A DNA stretch of 42,500 nucleotides, from the NCBI GenBank assembly GCA_001586965.3, contig LUCW03001058.1:1-42500 (forward strand), given 5' to 3'. The notes beneath the pieces were generated by a model. That model saw only the letters and a list, made by a program, of their open reading frames with translations. It ran no database searches and was not told where the DNA came from. The translations under genes were made by a program, and so were the position numbers. This document shows, in pieces, positions 28,710-39,681 of this stretch. The stretch's first letter is position 1. The number at the start of each line of letters is the position of its first letter. This stretch comes from Sphaeroforma sirkka (taxonomy: Eukaryota > Opisthokonta > Ichthyosporea > Ichthyophonida).

Positions 28710-28889
28710 TGTAGTAAACACATCAAAATACGATACTAAAACCTACTGAGTCTCCCTGAGGCTCAGTGCGGTGTATTTATTCTTATATTTGATTGTCTAC
28801 GTGGTCTACAAATAATTCACCTCGTGTGAATTAATTTTAAACTAATTCTAACTCCACACTGATAGTGGTTTAAGGGGACTTTCACTACA
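28710..28889 (-). repeat. 3' LTR of the Ty3/gypsy element
   Basis: 180 bp starting TGTAGT and ending ACTACA, a perfect 6-bp inverted terminus with the usual TG...CA ends. On the element's strand it contains a TATAAGAATAAATAC stretch, with a TATA-like part and an AATAAA polyadenylation-like signal. Confidence 0.95.
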
Positions 28890-28899
28890 CTCCCCTCAA
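28890..28899 (-). other. polypurine tract of the LTR element
   Basis: On the element's strand, TTGAGGGGAG abuts the 3' LTR exactly, as expected for the plus-strand DNA primer of LTR retrotransposons. Confidence 0.8.
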
Positions 28900-28993
28900 G
28901 CTCAAGCGTCATCAGTGATTGAAGAGCTTCAAAAATAAATGACCTCTTAAACTATTGAAAATTAAACATATAAAACTGGTAGTGTAAATTAAA

Positions 28994-28995
<2 letters not shown>

Positions 28996-29022
<27 letters not shown>
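28996..29022. repeat. (TA)n inside the element's 3' untranslated part
   Basis: A short TA run lies between the 3' LTR and the chromodomain region. It probably expanded after insertion. Confidence 0.8.
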
Positions 29023-29026
<4 letters not shown>

Positions 29027-29273
29027 AACTAGTGAAATCCTTCTGCTGAGTAAGTTCGTTCCTTGGAAACTGGTCTTTTGAACCATCCGGCTGTGCTGGT
29101 ATATTTTCACACCCCAAAAAGCTAGGGTATCCGCTGGAGTTATACTCGCCTATAAGCTCGAGTTGTGGAATCGTCGTTCGCCTCTACACCGTGGTGAAAT
29201 CTCACGAGGAGAGGCAAACTTCGATCCTGAAGTAGATGACAGACATCTAGTATTCATCAACGTAACGTTGGAA

Positions 29274-29531
29274 TTATTGTTGTTGTGCCGCTTTCTTCTT
29301 CTGCCGAGTTTGCTCGGCTTTGTGGTATGCCGCGATGTCATTCGGATCGTCAAAAGCTTCGGCTGACTCCCAAGTTGGATCACCATCCCGCCAGCGAACC
29401 AAGTATTCTGTATTCCCTGTGGAATCATTCTGTCTATGTCGAATGATGTAACGGAACGAGGAACTATCCTGCCACATATGATCTTCTAAAGGCTTTTCGG
29501 TGGCTTTATGGACTAGTCGCAAAAGTTCCAC
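29274..29531 (-). pseudogene. chromodomain part of the LTR element
   Basis: The translated stretch has the chromodomain pattern: YIIRHR at its start, EYLVRWRDGDPTWESAE with the conserved aromatic and acidic residues, and a helical end. In chromoviruses this domain follows the integrase and steers insertion to chromatin with particular histone marks. That fits its location inside a satellite. Confidence 0.85.
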
Positions 29532-29581
29532 TCTAACTGGTTTACCTTTGAAAGTATCTGGAAGTGGACCATTCTTGTGTG

Positions 29582-30916
29582 TCAGTTCATATCCTTGTCC
29601 CTGTCTGGCTTTGACAACGTATGGTCCATTGTGCGACCTTCGGACCGTACCATTACCACATCCCCTGGTTGAAAGGCGATAAAATCGTAAGCATGGAGGC
29701 GGTCAAACTGCTTGGATAGTGTGTTTGCGTATTTCTGCGTGACCTTGTAAAGCGTCGGCAAGATAGTGTCGTGCAAACGATCCAGCCGTTGTGCCCAAAC
29801 CTCATTGGTGACCGGCTGATTCCCCGGAAGGTCATCCGTGAAGTCAGCAAACGGAACATGACGGCGACCGAAGTAAGTACTGAATGGTGCTGTCTTGTGT
29901 CGCCGAGATATTCGGAGGTTCTGGCACAGCATAATAAGTGGTAGTCGGACATCCCATGCCGTAGGTAAAGATTCACATAGCTTGCGAACTCCTTCGTGTA
30001 TGTCTCTGTGTCTTCTCTCCGCTGCTCCCAGAACCTGAGGACGATATGGTGGCGACTTCGCATGCATCACTCCAACTTCTTGAGTTATTAATTTAACAAT
30101 CTTATTCGAAAACTCGCCTCCCTCGTCTGATTGAATTTTCCTGGGAAAACAATGTTCCCCAAACACCTCCATAAGTTTCGATGTCACCACTTCTGCTGAC
30201 TTTGTGGCCGTTGCTCTCAATATCGAGTACCCCGTTGCTATATCCAAGACGTGCAATATATATCGATTTCCTGCTGCTGAAACTAGTGGCATTGAAATCA
30301 TGTCGACTTGAATATGATCCCACGGATACTCTGCCGTTATATTAATCATCGGATGAAATCCCTTTCGTAACACCCTCGGTCCTAGACAGTTTCTCCTAAC
30401 TGTTTGTGCAAGTTCCAGAGCGTTAGGCCACAAATGTCCGTTCTGCTGTAGTTGAGCAACTGTATCCTCTGCTCTATGATGCCCAATCTCATGCTGACAC
30501 AAGGTGAGCTGTGTGCAACGGCTTATCTCTTCTTCATCTGGAGAATCCGTCATGGCTACTTCCGAGGTAGCGATCGATACTAGCCGAGACGTATCTAATG
30601 GGGTGACTTTCGATACTGAGGACGGTTCAGCATATCCCAATCGTGCTGAAAACGTCGCTGGAAGGCTGTAACCATTGCGTAGGCCTACTCTGGCAATGAC
30701 TGTGTGACCCCATGGTGTCTTGCTACTCGCATACTTCCCGTATTTGAGGAAGGAGTGGGCAGTCCTTGGAACTAATACTGGGTCCCTTTGTAGAAGTGAC
30801 TTGAATAACTGGAACCAAGGCTCGTGGGGTGCCCACGGTAGACACACCGTAGCTGTGGCCCTCTCTGATCGTATCTTGCGCAACATTCTATGGATTAATC
30901 TCCATGGTGGGTTCAT
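29582..30916 (-). pseudogene. integrase part of the LTR element
   Basis: A zinc-binding-type N-terminal region with H..HH residues (CQHEIGHHRAEDTV) precedes an rve catalytic core. The core shows the D-D-E pattern in IQVDMIS, IQSDEGGEF and LGAAERRHRDI. The product of this family inserts the cDNA. It lies downstream of RNase H, as in Ty3/gypsy. Confidence 0.9.
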
Positions 30917-31212
30917 CCATCCGTCTATATCTTTCCAACAATGTGCAAACGCTCCACCCCTGTCATCGTCGGTTTAGTAGCGTGGCAAATGGTGATCCTG
31001 TTGCGAAGCAAAGACATCGACATTATTCTCACCCATAATCCGTTGCGCTTGCTCAAAGTAATCTGGAAAAAGTTGCCAACCTTCGGCATATAGTACCTCC
31101 GAGTCCTCAGTCTCAACAGTTCCCTCATGAAGCCTAGACCACGCGTCTGGTAGCACGTTCTTTATACCCGGGATGTGCGAGATAGTGAAATTGAAGGCGC
31201 TATGATGTGATG

Positions 31213-31788
31213 TCATCGTTGTAGCATCGGATTCAGCTTCAGCTGTGTGTTCATATACACCAAAGCCTTGTGATCAGTCAACACTGAAAAGCGTTGACCT
31301 TCGAGATGATCCCGGAAGTGTGTGAGACCATACACCAAGGCCAATAAATCCTTCATGGGTGTTGCGTAATTGCGCTGTGCTGCGTTGAGGGTCTTGCTGA
31401 AGAAAATTAGGTATTGCTTCTTCCCTTCTATGGTCTGGAACAATGCACCTCCAATACCGTAGTCGCTTGCATCCGTTTCGAGTTGTAAAGGTACTTCTTC
31501 GACGGGGAATTTCAACACTACTGCCTCAACTATGGCTTGCTTCATGGCATCCCAAGCTTGCTGGTGTCTCTGTTCCCACCTGTCCCCAATGATTTCCTTA
31601 GGCCTCAGTCTTACGAATTCCCGGAGTGGGGCAACTACCTCTGCAAAGTTTGGTAGGTGCTCGTGAAGAAAGTTGGCTAATCCCAAGGCCGATGCAATGT
31701 CTTTGTACTTCTTCCGGGTTGGCCAGCCAATGAGCTTGGCCTGCTTTTCATGGCAAATATCAATTCCGGCCTGACTGCAAAATGACAT
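31213..31788 (-). pseudogene. RNase H part of the LTR element
   Basis: The stretch shows LETDASDYGIGGALFQ, YATPMKDLLALVYGL and FSVLTDHKALVYM, the Ty3-type RNase H motifs with their acidic residues. It continues directly from the reverse transcriptase region; a tether-like part follows towards the integrase. Confidence 0.9.
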
Positions 31789-32534
31789 TTTGAAGGGTTT
31801 AGCTTGAAACTGTGGTACGTCAGCCGCCGAATGACCTCTTTCACTACTCGTACGTGTTCCTCGTAGTCATCTGTTGCTATTACGATGTCGTCCAGGTAGT
31901 GGTATGCCGGAAGTCCTTGCAATATCACACTCAGTGTACGCTGAAACTGCTGCGTCTCTGTGTGTAGTCCAAATGGCGCTGATGTAAAAGAATACTGGCT
32001 TTTGCCATGTGTGAAACTAAATAGATACTGAGAATCAGGGTGAATTGGGAGTCGATGGTACGCTGCGGTTAGATCCAATGTCGTGTAATATCTCTTCCCT
32101 TTGATGTTACCAACAATGTCGTTGATACGGGGAATAATGAACTGATCCGCCGGTATTAATACATTCACCGCTCTGAGGTCCAAACACACTCGCACTTTCT
32201 TTAGTTCTCCAGATTGAGTATACTCTGGCACGGCGAGCAAGGGTAAGTTGACGGAAGTGGCTGTATCCCTTTGAACTATGACCAAATCTTGAATCCACTT
32301 CTGCACCTGTCTATCTACCCATGGTATTCATTTGTCTGCTATAAAGTTCCTTACTGCTTTCCGCATCCTTGCAGCTTGATCTGGTGTCACTGGCAATCTA
32401 ACTTCGCCTCCTTCCAGTCTGCACCTGTCCTTTTCTCGAATACCGTCATTGTCCCTCAGTTCCTTGGCTAGTTCCAGGCGAACACCGGTTTCCTCGGTCA
32501 AATCTGGTGGTCGTCTCAACGGCATTGGTTCCAA
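31677..32534 (-). pseudogene. reverse transcriptase part of the LTR element
   Basis: Motifs in order are VRVCLDLRAVNVLIPADQF, YYTTLDLTAAYHRLPIH, FTSAPFGL and the catalytic YLDDIVIATDD. These are the gypsy-type reverse transcriptase fingerprints. The N-terminal part includes the usual linker following protease. Confidence 0.93.
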
Positions 32535-32557
32535 TAGTTTGTCTAGCTCCGTTGGAT

Positions 32558-32983
32558 CTATGGGTGAGAATGGCGATTGAAGGCCTCCACGTATAGCCCT
32601 AAGCCAGGCATAAGATCCTGGCCTACGATCGCGTGGATAGCCGGTGGTAGATTCATTAGCTCGAAAGACTGTTCTGTGAGCTCTAGACCATATCGTACTG
32701 GAGTTTGTACGGTTGAGCCTATTCGCCGTGTACGAAGACTACGATCAGCTAGGTATATATAGGATCCCTCCGGAGCCGACTTAATTTGCAATCCCCAATC
32801 GTGTGCGGATGTCGAATCAATGCAACTTCTGTTTGCCCCAGAATCCACTAACGCCCTGCATGTCTTACCGTTAATCAGGATGGATATGAATACTCGATTG
32901 TCCATTGAAAGTAATGGATCTTTGATCGATAGTATCACAGATGTGCTAGACGGGAAAATTAAAGTTGCATCTACATCCGACAC
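32558..32983 (-). pseudogene. aspartic protease part of the LTR element
   Basis: The retropepsin active-site pattern LVDSGANRSCID is present, followed at the proper distance by an IVGQDLMPGL segment typical of gypsy proteases. In intact relatives this enzyme matures the polyprotein. Confidence 0.88.
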
Positions 32984-33087
32984 CTATGGAAGCAATGTGT
33001 GTGTCTGTAGGCGTGGTCTCCTCCTGCTCTGTTTGCTGGTCGTCCGAGTCTATTAGAGCCGTAATGGTGTTGACCGCGGGCAAACTC

Positions 33088-34899
33088 TTATTGAAGGATA
33101 CGCCTTGCTTGAATCCTCCGCCCGAGTTCGATGTGAATCCAACCCATTTGTTCGACTCTGGGTGGGGCACCCGCTCTGCACGCGTAACACGTGGTGGTCG
33201 TAGACGTTCTTGTGCGTTGTGTGCTGCCTCCTCCTGTATTCGTATTCAAATTACGATCTCGTTGTTGGGCTGGAAACTGTCTACGCCTATCCCCCACATT
33301 CATCTGTGTCCGTACCCGTTGTCTGAGGATGACATCGGTTTCTTGTATGTCTGGATTTAAAATGCGGAGAAGGTCTTCAGTCTCCAGGTGGTCCCAACCT
33401 ATGTGGTGTTGTAGCGTGCGTTCATTCGTCATATTACCTGTCAGGTCCTCGAGGGCCTGTATGAGGCAGTGATTAAGCAACCGCTTAGGAAAGTCCTTGC
33501 CCTTATCTGCTCGCTACCAGGCTCTCTTGTGAACTTCCACAATCTTGTTCAAATGTTCCCTGGCTGACTCTACATCCTTGGTGCGGGGATTACCCTTCGC
33601 CAACTTCTTAAAGGTAGGGTCTACGGTGGCCTTGCTCTCATGTTGACAGATTTGGTCTATGACCTGTTCCGCCGGATATACCCTCAGCTGATTATGGTTG
33701 TCACGGAGATAGTCAATTGTGGCCTTTGCTGCCTTAAAATGTATGAGTACCTTATAAAACCAACGTACCATCCACGACTCATCTAGTCCTGAGACATGGG
33801 CGTTCTTCAGTGCCTCTTCTAGCGCCCCTCGTGTGTCTCTATCGGCTAAGCTGCTTAATTAATAACGGTCTAAAGGCCAATCGGGCCATGTCCGTGGCTT
33901 CGGAGCTCTGTTTTTCCTGATTGCTTCCAATTGAGTATTCAACGCTCCTTTCAGTGTATCGATCGTGGACGTTAGTAATGTGCATCTTGGGACATCGTAG
34001 TTTCCCTGTGCTCGACAAAGTTCATCCACAAAGAAAGATATCTTCCCTTCGAGGCGTTGACACATGGCTCGGCGATGCTCGTTCCACTGCGCTGGTGTCA
34101 TGATCGGCTCTCTCGCTTGTTCGTCTTTGTGTGGTCGTTTTCTGCTGCCATGAATATTACCGTCGTCGACGTCACTAGACTTGCGCTTACCGTCGTCGAC
34201 GTAACTAGCCTTGCACATATCCTGCATCGATCGCGCGAAGTCTCGGTGCTGTCCGCTGAGTTCCCATCCTCTACGTAGTTGTTCTCGTTCGGCTTCCCTA
34301 CGATAATCCCCATGTGGGTCGCTCAAATATTGCTCTAGCTGTCGGCCCCTGATTTCGTCAGATTTTTGCTGACGAGTGCCCGTGGCCCACCCGGACATAT
34401 TGCTATGCCGTTGGACTTGTCGCTCATCCCCGTTGCCTGCGAGGGAATCCTGACTTGCGCTGGTGAAACTCCCCGATCGAGTTCGCTTTCGAGTGAAATC
34501 TCGTTCAGGTGCTCGGTGAAAAGACTGCCATGAATGCGGTCTATCACCCGCTGAATGAATTCCCGAGGTACCTCGGACGTTGGCTACCCTGTGTCGCTCA
34601 GCTGCTGGTTCAGCAGACTTTGAACGACTAGTATGCCTAATCACAAATTGCATCTCACTATCTTCTGGATCTGCTCTCCCTCTTGCCGATAAGCGAGACT
34701 CGTGCCCCAACTGATGTTGCCTGCGTGCTGCCTGGCGCATGTCTTGGTCTGCCTGTTCTCTTCGACGCGATGCTACTGTCTGGCGCGAAGAAGTTGTGCC
34801 TCCTTGGTGGGTCTGCTCGAAATCTGACAAGGATCTCTGGGTTGCTTTGCCGTCGCGACGAGTGCGTCGAGGGCTGAGGGGTGCTGGATGCAAATGCAT
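33088..34899 (-). pseudogene. gag-like part of the LTR element
   Basis: The upstream coding region is Arg/Gln/Ser-rich and basic at its beginning and hydrophilic throughout. A CYAC zinc-knuckle-like cysteine pair lies near its downstream end, just before protease. Position and composition indicate gag. Gag sequences diverge fast and I recognise no closer family. Confidence 0.7.
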
Positions 34900-35768
34900 C
34901 TTGATGTTAAGACTTCGATGTATGGCTTCGTGTTGTTGATGAATAGTTGGTCCAGATTGAAGGAGTGTCGGCTATTATATAATAGTTGAACTCAGCTATT
35001 TGTGTTACACACTTTCTTCCGCCGTTTTCCTCTCGTGATACCAAAATAGCTAATTATTATTGAATCATGTTGATGTCTACAAGGTCTGCTTGCGGGTCCC
35101 CGAAAACTCGTTGCGCTCGAATACACCTTGCTCCTTAATGATTGCTAATCATTTTGTTTGGTTTGGTTTTGTAAATGAGTACTCGTTTTACTCTCCTTTG
35201 CTCTGCCTATAGGAGTAATTAAGAGTTGCTGATAGACTCGAAGCGTGTTCAATGATCAACCGCCTGTCGTGTTCTAGCGTTCTGAATGCTCCTTTAATCC
35301 AATCTTCGGACCACTGTACTCCAACATAAAATCAAACCCGAGGCCTGCAGCCAGGAAGTTCAGGTCAAGGTTCACAAGTATAACCTTAAAGCCCAAGGTA
35401 GTTACATCGGTTTTGAAGTTGGAAAACCAAAAACAAATTCCTTATTCAAACCAACTAGAGTGTACTTGCACGATGCCTGATAAGTGCTGTCTACTCTTGC
35501 AGGTACTATTTCTTCTGTTCCTTGCAAGAGTCCGCTGCATCTTGACGATTCGCCTTATACGTCGGCGATAACGTTCTCGTTCTCCTTAGTTTTCACCAAC
35601 AATCATTCAACCGTACCATGCTACTTGTTGGTCCTACGGCTAATTCACTTACGTTGACTTCCTTTCTCTCTAGAATGAAAATTCAAGTATATATATATAT
35701 ATATGTATGAAAATGTCGAAAATTCAAGTATATATATATATATGTATATATTTTTATGAAAATGTTTT

Positions 35769-35972
35769 CTAGCTTGTAGCATTGGTAAATATGTCTGCTA
35801 GTTGTGTGTTGGTCGTGGGTCCGATACTCCACATGTTATATTTTTTTTCTATGCTTTCGTGACCATCGAAGTTCGCGCATGGAACGATGGCCAAACATTC
35901 GACTCGGAGATATTTTCGAAAAATCGATCTTCTAACCATGCCAGTCTTTTTGTCCAGCCAATTGATTACCAA
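35769..35972 (-). pseudogene. Ty1/copia RNase H tail remnant (probable)
   Basis: The translated end reads GPTTNTQLADIFTNA, matching the PTxxQLADIFTKxL tail of Ty1/copia RNase H. That motif is foreign to Ty3/gypsy and lies outside the pol order of the host element. It looks like a small fossil fragment of another LTR family, broken and short. Upstream residues match the family poorly. Confidence 0.4.
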
Positions 35973-36389
35973 AATTTGCTCCAGTAGTTGATATTTGTTG
36001 AAAATACGAGTTGAAATCGCATTCTTTCTGTCTCAGTTTCTCCCAAACTGTTCATAGCTCCTCTTCTGCATTGCTACCTGTCTCACGCGCGCTCAATTTA
36101 CTCGTTTCCATTCTACGTCGCCTGACACTGCTTTTCTTGATCACCTCTATCTACCCATTGTCGTCGCTGTACTCGCCCACACCTATGAAAATTTGCCATA
36201 TCGACCTTCTCTACGCTAAATTACGTTCTTCTATACCTCTAACTGCGATACTGCACCATGTTCATGTTGTGCGGACTGACTAGGCCAGTCAAAACATTGT
36301 TCAAACGTCCTATGGCTGCTAATTAGTCAGAGGGAGGCCTTGATTGCCAACGACGGCCTGAAAAGTCGCATTGGAATTGAAGTATTTAT

Positions 36390-36545
36390 CTGTGCTCGGA
36401 AGACTTTGCTCCTGTCGTAGTTTGCAAGCTCCTTTCGGCTATCCGGTTCTGAGGGAGATCAACTCCTCTGTGCTCGGAAGACTTTGCTCCTGTCGTAATT
36501 TGCAAGCTCCTTTCAGTTATCCGGTTCTGAGGGAGATCAACTCCT
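36390..36545. repeat. 78-bp tandem duplication in the element's leader
   Basis: Two adjacent 78-bp copies (36,390-36,467 and 36,468-36,545) start CTGTGCTCGGAAGACTTTGC and end GGGAGATCAACTCCT, with only a few differences. Ty3/gypsy leaders often carry such repeats near the start of transcription. Confidence 0.9.
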
Positions 36546-36633
36546 GTAATTTGTCAATAAAATGAACTTCTCCGTCCACTATTATCCTCGAGATAAAATT
36601 GAATAATACACCTAAAGTAACTAGTCGTAAAAA

Positions 36634-36813
36634 TGTAGTAAACACATCAAAATACGATAATAAAACATACTGAGTCTCCCTGAGGCTCAGTGCGTTGTAT
36701 TTATTCTTATATTTGATTGTCTACGTGGTCTACAAATAATTCTTCTCGTGTGAATTAATTGTAAACTAATTTTAACTACACACTGATAGAGGTTTAAGGG
36801 GACTTTTACTACA
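36634..36813 (-). repeat. 5' LTR of the Ty3/gypsy element
   Basis: This is the same 180-bp repeat as the other end with 10 base differences and no length difference by eye. It lies upstream of the leader in the direction of transcription. The adjoining internal sequence shows no clear TGG-type tRNA primer-binding site. Confidence 0.95.
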
Positions 36814-37304
36814 CGAACAGGGGATAAGAACTCACTGGAAGTTGTTCAAGTGTATCATGACCTAGAGAACGAGAAGAAGACTTTTAAAATAAACAAAATA
36901 TAGGGGATCGAACAGTGGATAAGAACTCACTGGAAGTTGTTGAAGTGTATCATGACCCTTTAGAGAACGATAGAGGACTACTAAAATTAACAAAATATAG
37001 GGGATCGAACAGTGGATATGAACTCTTTGGAAGTTGTTCAAGTGTATCATGACCCTCTAGAGAACGAGAAGAAGACTTTTAAAATAACAAAATATAGGGG
37101 ATCGAACAGTGGATAAGAACTCACCGGAAGTTGTCCAAATGTATCATGACCCTCTAGAGAACGAGAAGAAGAACAAAATATAGGGATAATATCATTTATT
37201 TCAAAAATGACAAGTATGTATGTTACAATGTATGAACATATGGTATGGCTCTCATAGTCGCTGTAGGGGATCGAACAGTGGATAAGAACTCACTGGAAGT
37301 TGTC
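36814..37304. repeat. satellite continuation right of the LTR element
   Basis: About four monomers of the same 98-bp family run from 36,814 to about 37,185 in the same orientation. A 77-bp unrelated stretch (about 37,186-37,262) follows, then a last partial monomer ends near 37,304. The right-hand units are irregular, as at an array edge. Confidence 0.93.
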
Positions 37305-38350
37305 CAGCCGCTTATTTTATAAGGTCCCTCGAATTTCCCAAAATTCGGTCCTCACTCTCCAAATCCAAAAGTCGGCCCAAAAAATGATTATCACAGTTTT
37401 GGCGCCAAAAAAATTCTAAAATCCCAAAATTCGGTAGTTGTAGCTTTTTTCTTAGGTTTACGATATAAGCAGTCTTTAGTCCTCTTCGTCCTTGTTTTCC
37501 TTATGTTTTTAGTGAAAGTCTCCACTATAGCGCTGGATGTGGACTGCTTTTATAGTCCGCCGAGACCCATCTCATCTATTCCCGAACGAACTTGTACTAC
37601 TAACATCCCAGGCTATTAACTATAACTATAACATTCGTAGTGAAAGGGAAAGGCACGGGCTTAGAAAACCCTCTGCTACGAAGTTCTCGAACTTTCTCAT
37701 GGCGTCATCGTCTATGTATATTCGTAGACACTTTTGCTTTGTTCGACAATTTTAAGTATGATTAATGAAAATGACACGCAAAAATCATCAGGGCCTGGTT
37801 ATATACGATTAACCCTGGCTTGGGAAATGAAAACCCAATACGAATTTCTAGAATCATGACTCATCATTCGGGACCTGCCAAAATTCAGGGTACCGAACAG
37901 TCTCGAAAATTCATTAGGAGTCCCGAAACTCCTTCAGATATAAAAAAACAATAAAAAAACAAAACATAAAAGAAGTCTCTTCTCTTCTCTCGCAAGAGAG
38001 ACTCTCAGTGCGAATTCAAATATATAGAAGTTCGGGACTTCAGGGGGGAGTGAGAAATGATGATTGATTTTTGGTAATCTATTTTCGAAATGGTGATATT
38101 TGGAGGGCCTTTATTAATGTAAACAAAAAGCTGTTCTGTAACTGTGCCCTGGTCATTTAAAATTTGAACAAACGCCCTACCTATTTATGTATTTACTAAT
38201 AAGTATATGTGCATATGTAAGGATTCATATACAATTTAGTAGAAGGTCAATGCAATTGCTTGCTTGTTTGCTGAACGCAGCAGTCTCTCAATATTGACTG
38301 TGCCTACTAGTTTTACGATATACAAAGCCGTAGTTCAATACGGAGAGTGT
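37305..38350. other. non-repetitive AT-rich stretch, no gene seen
   Basis: This has several CCCAAAATTCGG / CCGAAACTCC-type words and A-runs near 37,940-37,970, but no coding frame with family features. A 72-residue plus-strand frame at 37,537 has no recognisable motif. Confidence 0.5.
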
Positions 38351-38359
38351 TCACATATA

Positions 38360-38545
<186 letters not shown>

Positions 38546-38599
38546 GTTGTTATTGCTTTAATATATATAAACATATATTATATATGCATATAATATATA

Positions 38600-39475
38600 C
38601 ACTTGATACATAAAGACGTATTCAAGTCCAGTCACAATACATAAACACGTGCTGGCATTCAGTTGTCTTTATGTGATGCTGGTGGTGGAGACTGTGTTCG
38701 ACATCTCACATGTATATTGTATTTCGAGCATATTCGTAAGGAATAGCTCATACTCAGGACGCAGCTATCATTCAGTGTAAAGCAATTGAAGCGAAATATA
38801 TAACTTATGCCTGATCAAGGTCAACATAGATAGCAGACAGCCTATTTAAAGTATGAACTGATCAGTATATGAGTACTAGAATAGGTACGGTTGGAAATGT
38901 ATCTTACAAAGTATAAAAAGGCGAACAACGCAGAAGTACGCCACCAAAAATTGGGTCTTATAGTCTTGCGGCCTACGAGATTAAGCCTGTACCATTAGCC
39001 AAACACGACAAACAATCGACCAATAAGATAATACAAGAATAGAGTTATATATCAACACGTATAGCAGTCATCTAAGAGTATACTGTATCTTCATAAGTAT
39101 ATACGATGACCGAGAATTGCGCGTCACTCTGTGACCATGCGGCCGATTTTAAATTGTCACTGAAGTCACCTCTGTGCCATCGCATTGAACAGATGATTAA
39201 GCATGTGGATACCGAAACAGTATATGATATAATCGGTACGCTCTATGTATCGTAGTATTATCCAGAGATGAAGTTAGTGTTGCTTACATATCGAAAAAAA
39301 AGTATATGGTCAAATCACATACCTGATATAAAATAGCTGAAGCTCTGTTTGTTTTATTTATCCGTGCCTCGTTCTGCATTGATATCAATATTTGCATATG
39401 TAGAGATTATCATGTATAGGCATGATATTGCTGAAACTAAATAATTTTCGAACAATAGGCCAATTTCCATGCGAC
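38600..39475. other. unique stretch between microsatellites, no gene seen
   Basis: About 0.9 kb of ordinary-complexity DNA. No open frame of note, no tRNA-like boxes and no repeat structure were found by eye. Confidence 0.5.
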
Positions 39476-39650
39476 TATATGTATGTATATAATAATAATA
39501 TAATATAATATATGTATATAATATAATGTATATATATATATATAATATATAATAATATATGTATGTATATAATAATAATACAATATGTATAATAATATCA
39601 ATAATAGCCAATAATATACATAATAATAATTGTTGAACACCAATTTGTAC

Positions 39651-39681
<31 letters not shown>

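Larger units (their letters stand above)
34900..36633 (-). other. long leader of the LTR element
   Basis: About 1.7 kb between the 5' LTR and the gag-like region, long for a 5' untranslated leader. It contains two short TA runs (35,687-35,704 and 35,730-35,751), a copia-like remnant and a 78-bp tandem duplication. This suggests extra DNA was acquired here before or after insertion. Confidence 0.6.
28710..36813 (-). mobile_element. Ty3/gypsy LTR retrotransposon, chromovirus-like, broken fossil copy
   Basis: This 8.1 kb element is read on the minus strand, bounded by 180-bp LTRs and flanked on both sides by the same satellite. Part order from its 5' end is LTR, a long leader, gag-like region, protease, reverse transcriptase, RNase H, integrase, chromodomain, polypurine tract, LTR. 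The pol order with integrase after RNase H defines Ty3/gypsy, and the chromodomain points to the chromovirus branch. The coding part is broken in roughly six to nine places. The LTRs differ at 10 of 180 positions by my count (about 94% identical), indicating an insertion of moderate age; no substitution rate is available to date it. No target-site duplication is evident. Confidence 0.95.

Noticed and set aside
35340-35480. Plus-strand stretch with a faint resemblance to a copia integrase C-terminal region
   Set aside because: Too short and too weak, and on the strand opposite to the better copia-like motif nearby.
38930-39010. Possible tRNA-like segment
   Set aside because: No A-box/B-box pair and no cloverleaf could be drawn.
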